Shown: one piece after another, positions 5,970-7,102 of the stretch
Layout of the letters: each line of letters starts with the position of its first letter
Position numbering within the stretch: the first letter of the stretch is position 1
NCBI GenBank assembly: GCA_934254755.1
Contig: CAKQMM010000057.1
Span: forward strand, 1 to 7,102
Reading direction: 5' to 3'
DNA: 7,102 bases
Origin: an uncultured Clostridia bacterium
Lineage (GTDB): Bacteria; Bacillota; Clostridia; Christensenellales; Borkfalkiaceae
Translations under genes and position numbers: made by a program
Notes under the pieces: model-generated
The model's input: the letters and a program-made list of their open reading frames with translations, nothing else
Databases searched by the model: none
What the model was told of the DNA's origin: nothing

Positions 5970-6595
5970 TGTTTATCTAACGTTTCCGCTTCGCCCTTTT
6001 TATCTTCGGCGGTTTTACCTGCGTTTTTGTTTTTCGGCTTGAAAACCGCCTCTTTATCGAGGAACAAAAAGTAAAACACCAGCATTATCATGCCGACGAC
6101 GAGCGCAATATCCGCCACGTTGAATATCGCGGGAAAGATATCCGTTTCGTAAAAAACGAAGATAAAATCCACGACTTTTTTGTTCGCAACCCTGTCGATA
6201 AGGTTGCCGAGCGCGCCGCCGAACACAAGCGGAACGGCAACGGACAAAAAGGTGTGCGGTTTTTTAACCTTGCCGAGCATAACCGCCTTAAAAACGGCTT
6301 TTTTGTCGCTCTTTTGAACCCCTGCCGTATTCGCTTTAAAAAACTTGACGAATGAATAAACGCTCAGCGCGAGTATCAACGCAAGGACGATAAAAGTTAA
6401 AATTATAAAGAAAGTTTGCGCCCAACTTTTGTTGCTTAAAAAACTGAACGCCGAACCGGTGTTATAGGTTAAATTGAATTTTAAAAGTTTGTTTATTATA
6501 ACCTTGTCCGCGTCGAATTTAACAGCTAAAAATTTAGTGAGCCTGTCAAACCCGACGACCGCCGCCGCTATAACTATGCCGATGAGATAAATCAT
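5966..6595 (-). CDS. lspA: Lipoprotein signal peptidase (signal peptidase II), enlarged (209 aa)
   Basis: This membrane aspartyl protease cuts the signal peptide from prolipoproteins just before the lipidated cysteine. Family motifs appear in order: DRLTK (17-21), NTGSAFSF (45-52), GGALGNLIDR (126-135), VVDF (141-144) and FNVADIALVVG (158-168). The two catalytic aspartates should be Asp134 and Asp162. Four membrane segments are visible at about 2-23, 60-84, 114-132 and 155-179. At 209 residues it is longer than the usual 150-170. The excess is a basic insertion between segments 2 and 3 (about 88-112) and a highly charged tail of about 30 residues after 179. It starts at a TAATG junction with the 86-residue gene upstream, behind a weak AAGGCGG-like site, and overlaps the pseudouridine synthase by 4 bases. 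Two likely substrates are encoded just downstream. Confidence 0.95.
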   Translation of the reverse strand: MIYLIGIVIAAAVVGFDRLTKFLAVKFDADKVIINKLLKFNLTYNTGSAFSFLSNKSWAQTFFIILTFIVLALILALSVYSFVKFFKANTAGVQKSDKKAVFKAVMLGKVKKPHTFLSVAVPLVFGGALGNLIDRVANKKVVDFIFVFYETDIFPAIFNVADIALVVGMIMLVFYFLFLDKEAVFKPKNKNAGKTAEDKKGEAETLDKQ

Positions 6596-6855
6596 TATTT
6601 GCCGCCTTTAAAATCGGAAACAAGTTTATAAATTTCGTCTATTTTTTGCTTGTCCGAAAATTCGGTTGACGGCTTTTTTAAAATTTCCGTCAGCATATCG
6701 CCGAGAAGCGACAGCCTGCGCGTTTTGTCGGAAGGATAATTTCTGACCGTTTCTTTTAAAAACGCGTCGAACTCTTCGCTTATTAAGTTTAGGCGATTCA
6801 CTTCCGCTAAGTACGCTTCGTTTAAATCGCTTTCGTTTTTAAAAAATTCGCTCAT
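6595..6855 (-). CDS. Small helical protein of unknown function upstream of lspA (86 aa)
   Basis: I do not recognise this protein. It is 86 residues, has no signal peptide, membrane segment or cysteine, and is rich in Glu, Lys, Leu and Asp in a pattern suggesting two or three soluble alpha-helices. In Bacillus subtilis the gene before lspA (ylyA) encodes a DksA/TraR-like protein, but the absence of cysteines and of any zinc-finger pattern argues against that here. It begins 20 bp after the pncB stop. Its stop shares one base with the lspA start (TAATG), so translation of the two is probably coupled. An AAAGGG stretch lies very close before the ATG and is a weak ribosome binding site. The tight packing supports a real gene; its function is open. 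Confidence 0.7.
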   Translation of the reverse strand: MSEFFKNESDLNEAYLAEVNRLNLISEEFDAFLKETVRNYPSDKTRRLSLLGDMLTEILKKPSTEFSDKQKIDEIYKLVSDFKGGK

Positions 6856-6875
6856 AGCCCTTTAATAGCGTAAAA

Positions 6876-7102
6876 TTACGCGTTTTCTTTTCTTATTTTT
6901 TCAAGCATTCCGTTTTTAAGCGCAAGAAGTTTATCGGAAAGGTCCACTTTATAAATATGCGGGCTGTCTATGCGCAGATATTCGTCCCAGAAAGTTGCCT
7001 TTTCTTCTTTTGCGTATTTAACGATTTCTTTTAAATTCGGCATTTCGTACACGAGTTTGCCGTTTAAAATAACGGGAATGGTAAGCTCGCGCAGCTTATA
7101 GT
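6876..7102 (-). CDS. pncB: Nicotinate phosphoribosyltransferase, C-terminal part (5' end beyond window)
   Basis: The enzyme joins nicotinate and phosphoribosyl pyrophosphate to make nicotinate mononucleotide in NAD salvage. Only the last 74 codons and the stop are present; the frame is open to the right edge. The fragment matches what I know of the NAPRTase C-terminal region: a strand pair with PVILNGKLVYEMP, a helical stretch LKEIVKYAKEE, then the characteristic segment WDEYLRIDSPHIYKVDLSDKL, followed by a lysine-rich end. The catalytic core, including the active-site histidine, is off the window, so the call rests on the C-terminal signature alone. It is the most upstream visible gene of the operon with the 86-residue protein, lspA and the pseudouridine synthase. 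There is no terminator between it and the next gene. Confidence 0.8.
   Translation of the reverse strand, partial: YKLRELTIPVILNGKLVYEMPNLKEIVKYAKEEKATFWDEYLRIDSPHIYKVDLSDKLLALKNGMLEKIRKENA

Overview
The window looks like chromosomal DNA from a member of the Bacillota (Clostridia-like, possibly an uncultured gut lineage). The evidence is purine-rich AGGAGG-type ribosome binding sites, near-consensus sigma-A promoters with 17-bp spacers, hairpin/T-tract terminators, the lspA-rluD gene order familiar from Bacilli and Clostridia, and lipoprotein signals ending in a Cys-Gly plus acidic/Gly linker. The taxonomic placement is inference. Every credible gene is on the minus strand, so transcription runs from right to left.

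Right end (about 5021-7102): a compact operon. It starts with the C-terminus of nicotinate phosphoribosyltransferase (pncB, cut by the window edge). An unrecognised 86-residue helical protein follows, then lspA (signal peptidase II), then an RluA/RluD-family pseudouridine synthase. The last three genes touch or overlap (TAATG and ATGA junctions). A strong hairpin with a T tract closes the unit.

Middle (1023-4868): a second transcription unit, driven by a near-consensus promoter (TTGACA, 17 bp, TAAAAT). It encodes two tandem, paralogous secreted lipoproteins of 618 and 599 residues and ends at a hairpin terminator. I do not recognise the family. The two copies share clear C-terminal sequence blocks while their N-terminal halves have diverged. 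This pair is the least explained coding content in the window. LspA, encoded just upstream, would be expected to process both.

Left end (1-1020): the N-terminal 226 residues of a C5-cytosine DNA methyltransferase, running off the left edge. Its promoter is placed so that the mRNA would be leaderless or nearly so. Between this gene and the lipoprotein terminator lies about 300 bp of non-coding, repeat-rich DNA. It holds two exact 22-bp hairpin-plus-T-tract copies flanking an imperfect inverted repeat, then an inverted pair of elements resembling the GTCATTCTGA...GAAGAATCTC type of dispersed bacterial repeat.

I see no complete novel system. The best candidates for a second look are the tandem lipoproteins, the repeat cluster, the leaderless methyltransferase promoter and the enlarged LspA.
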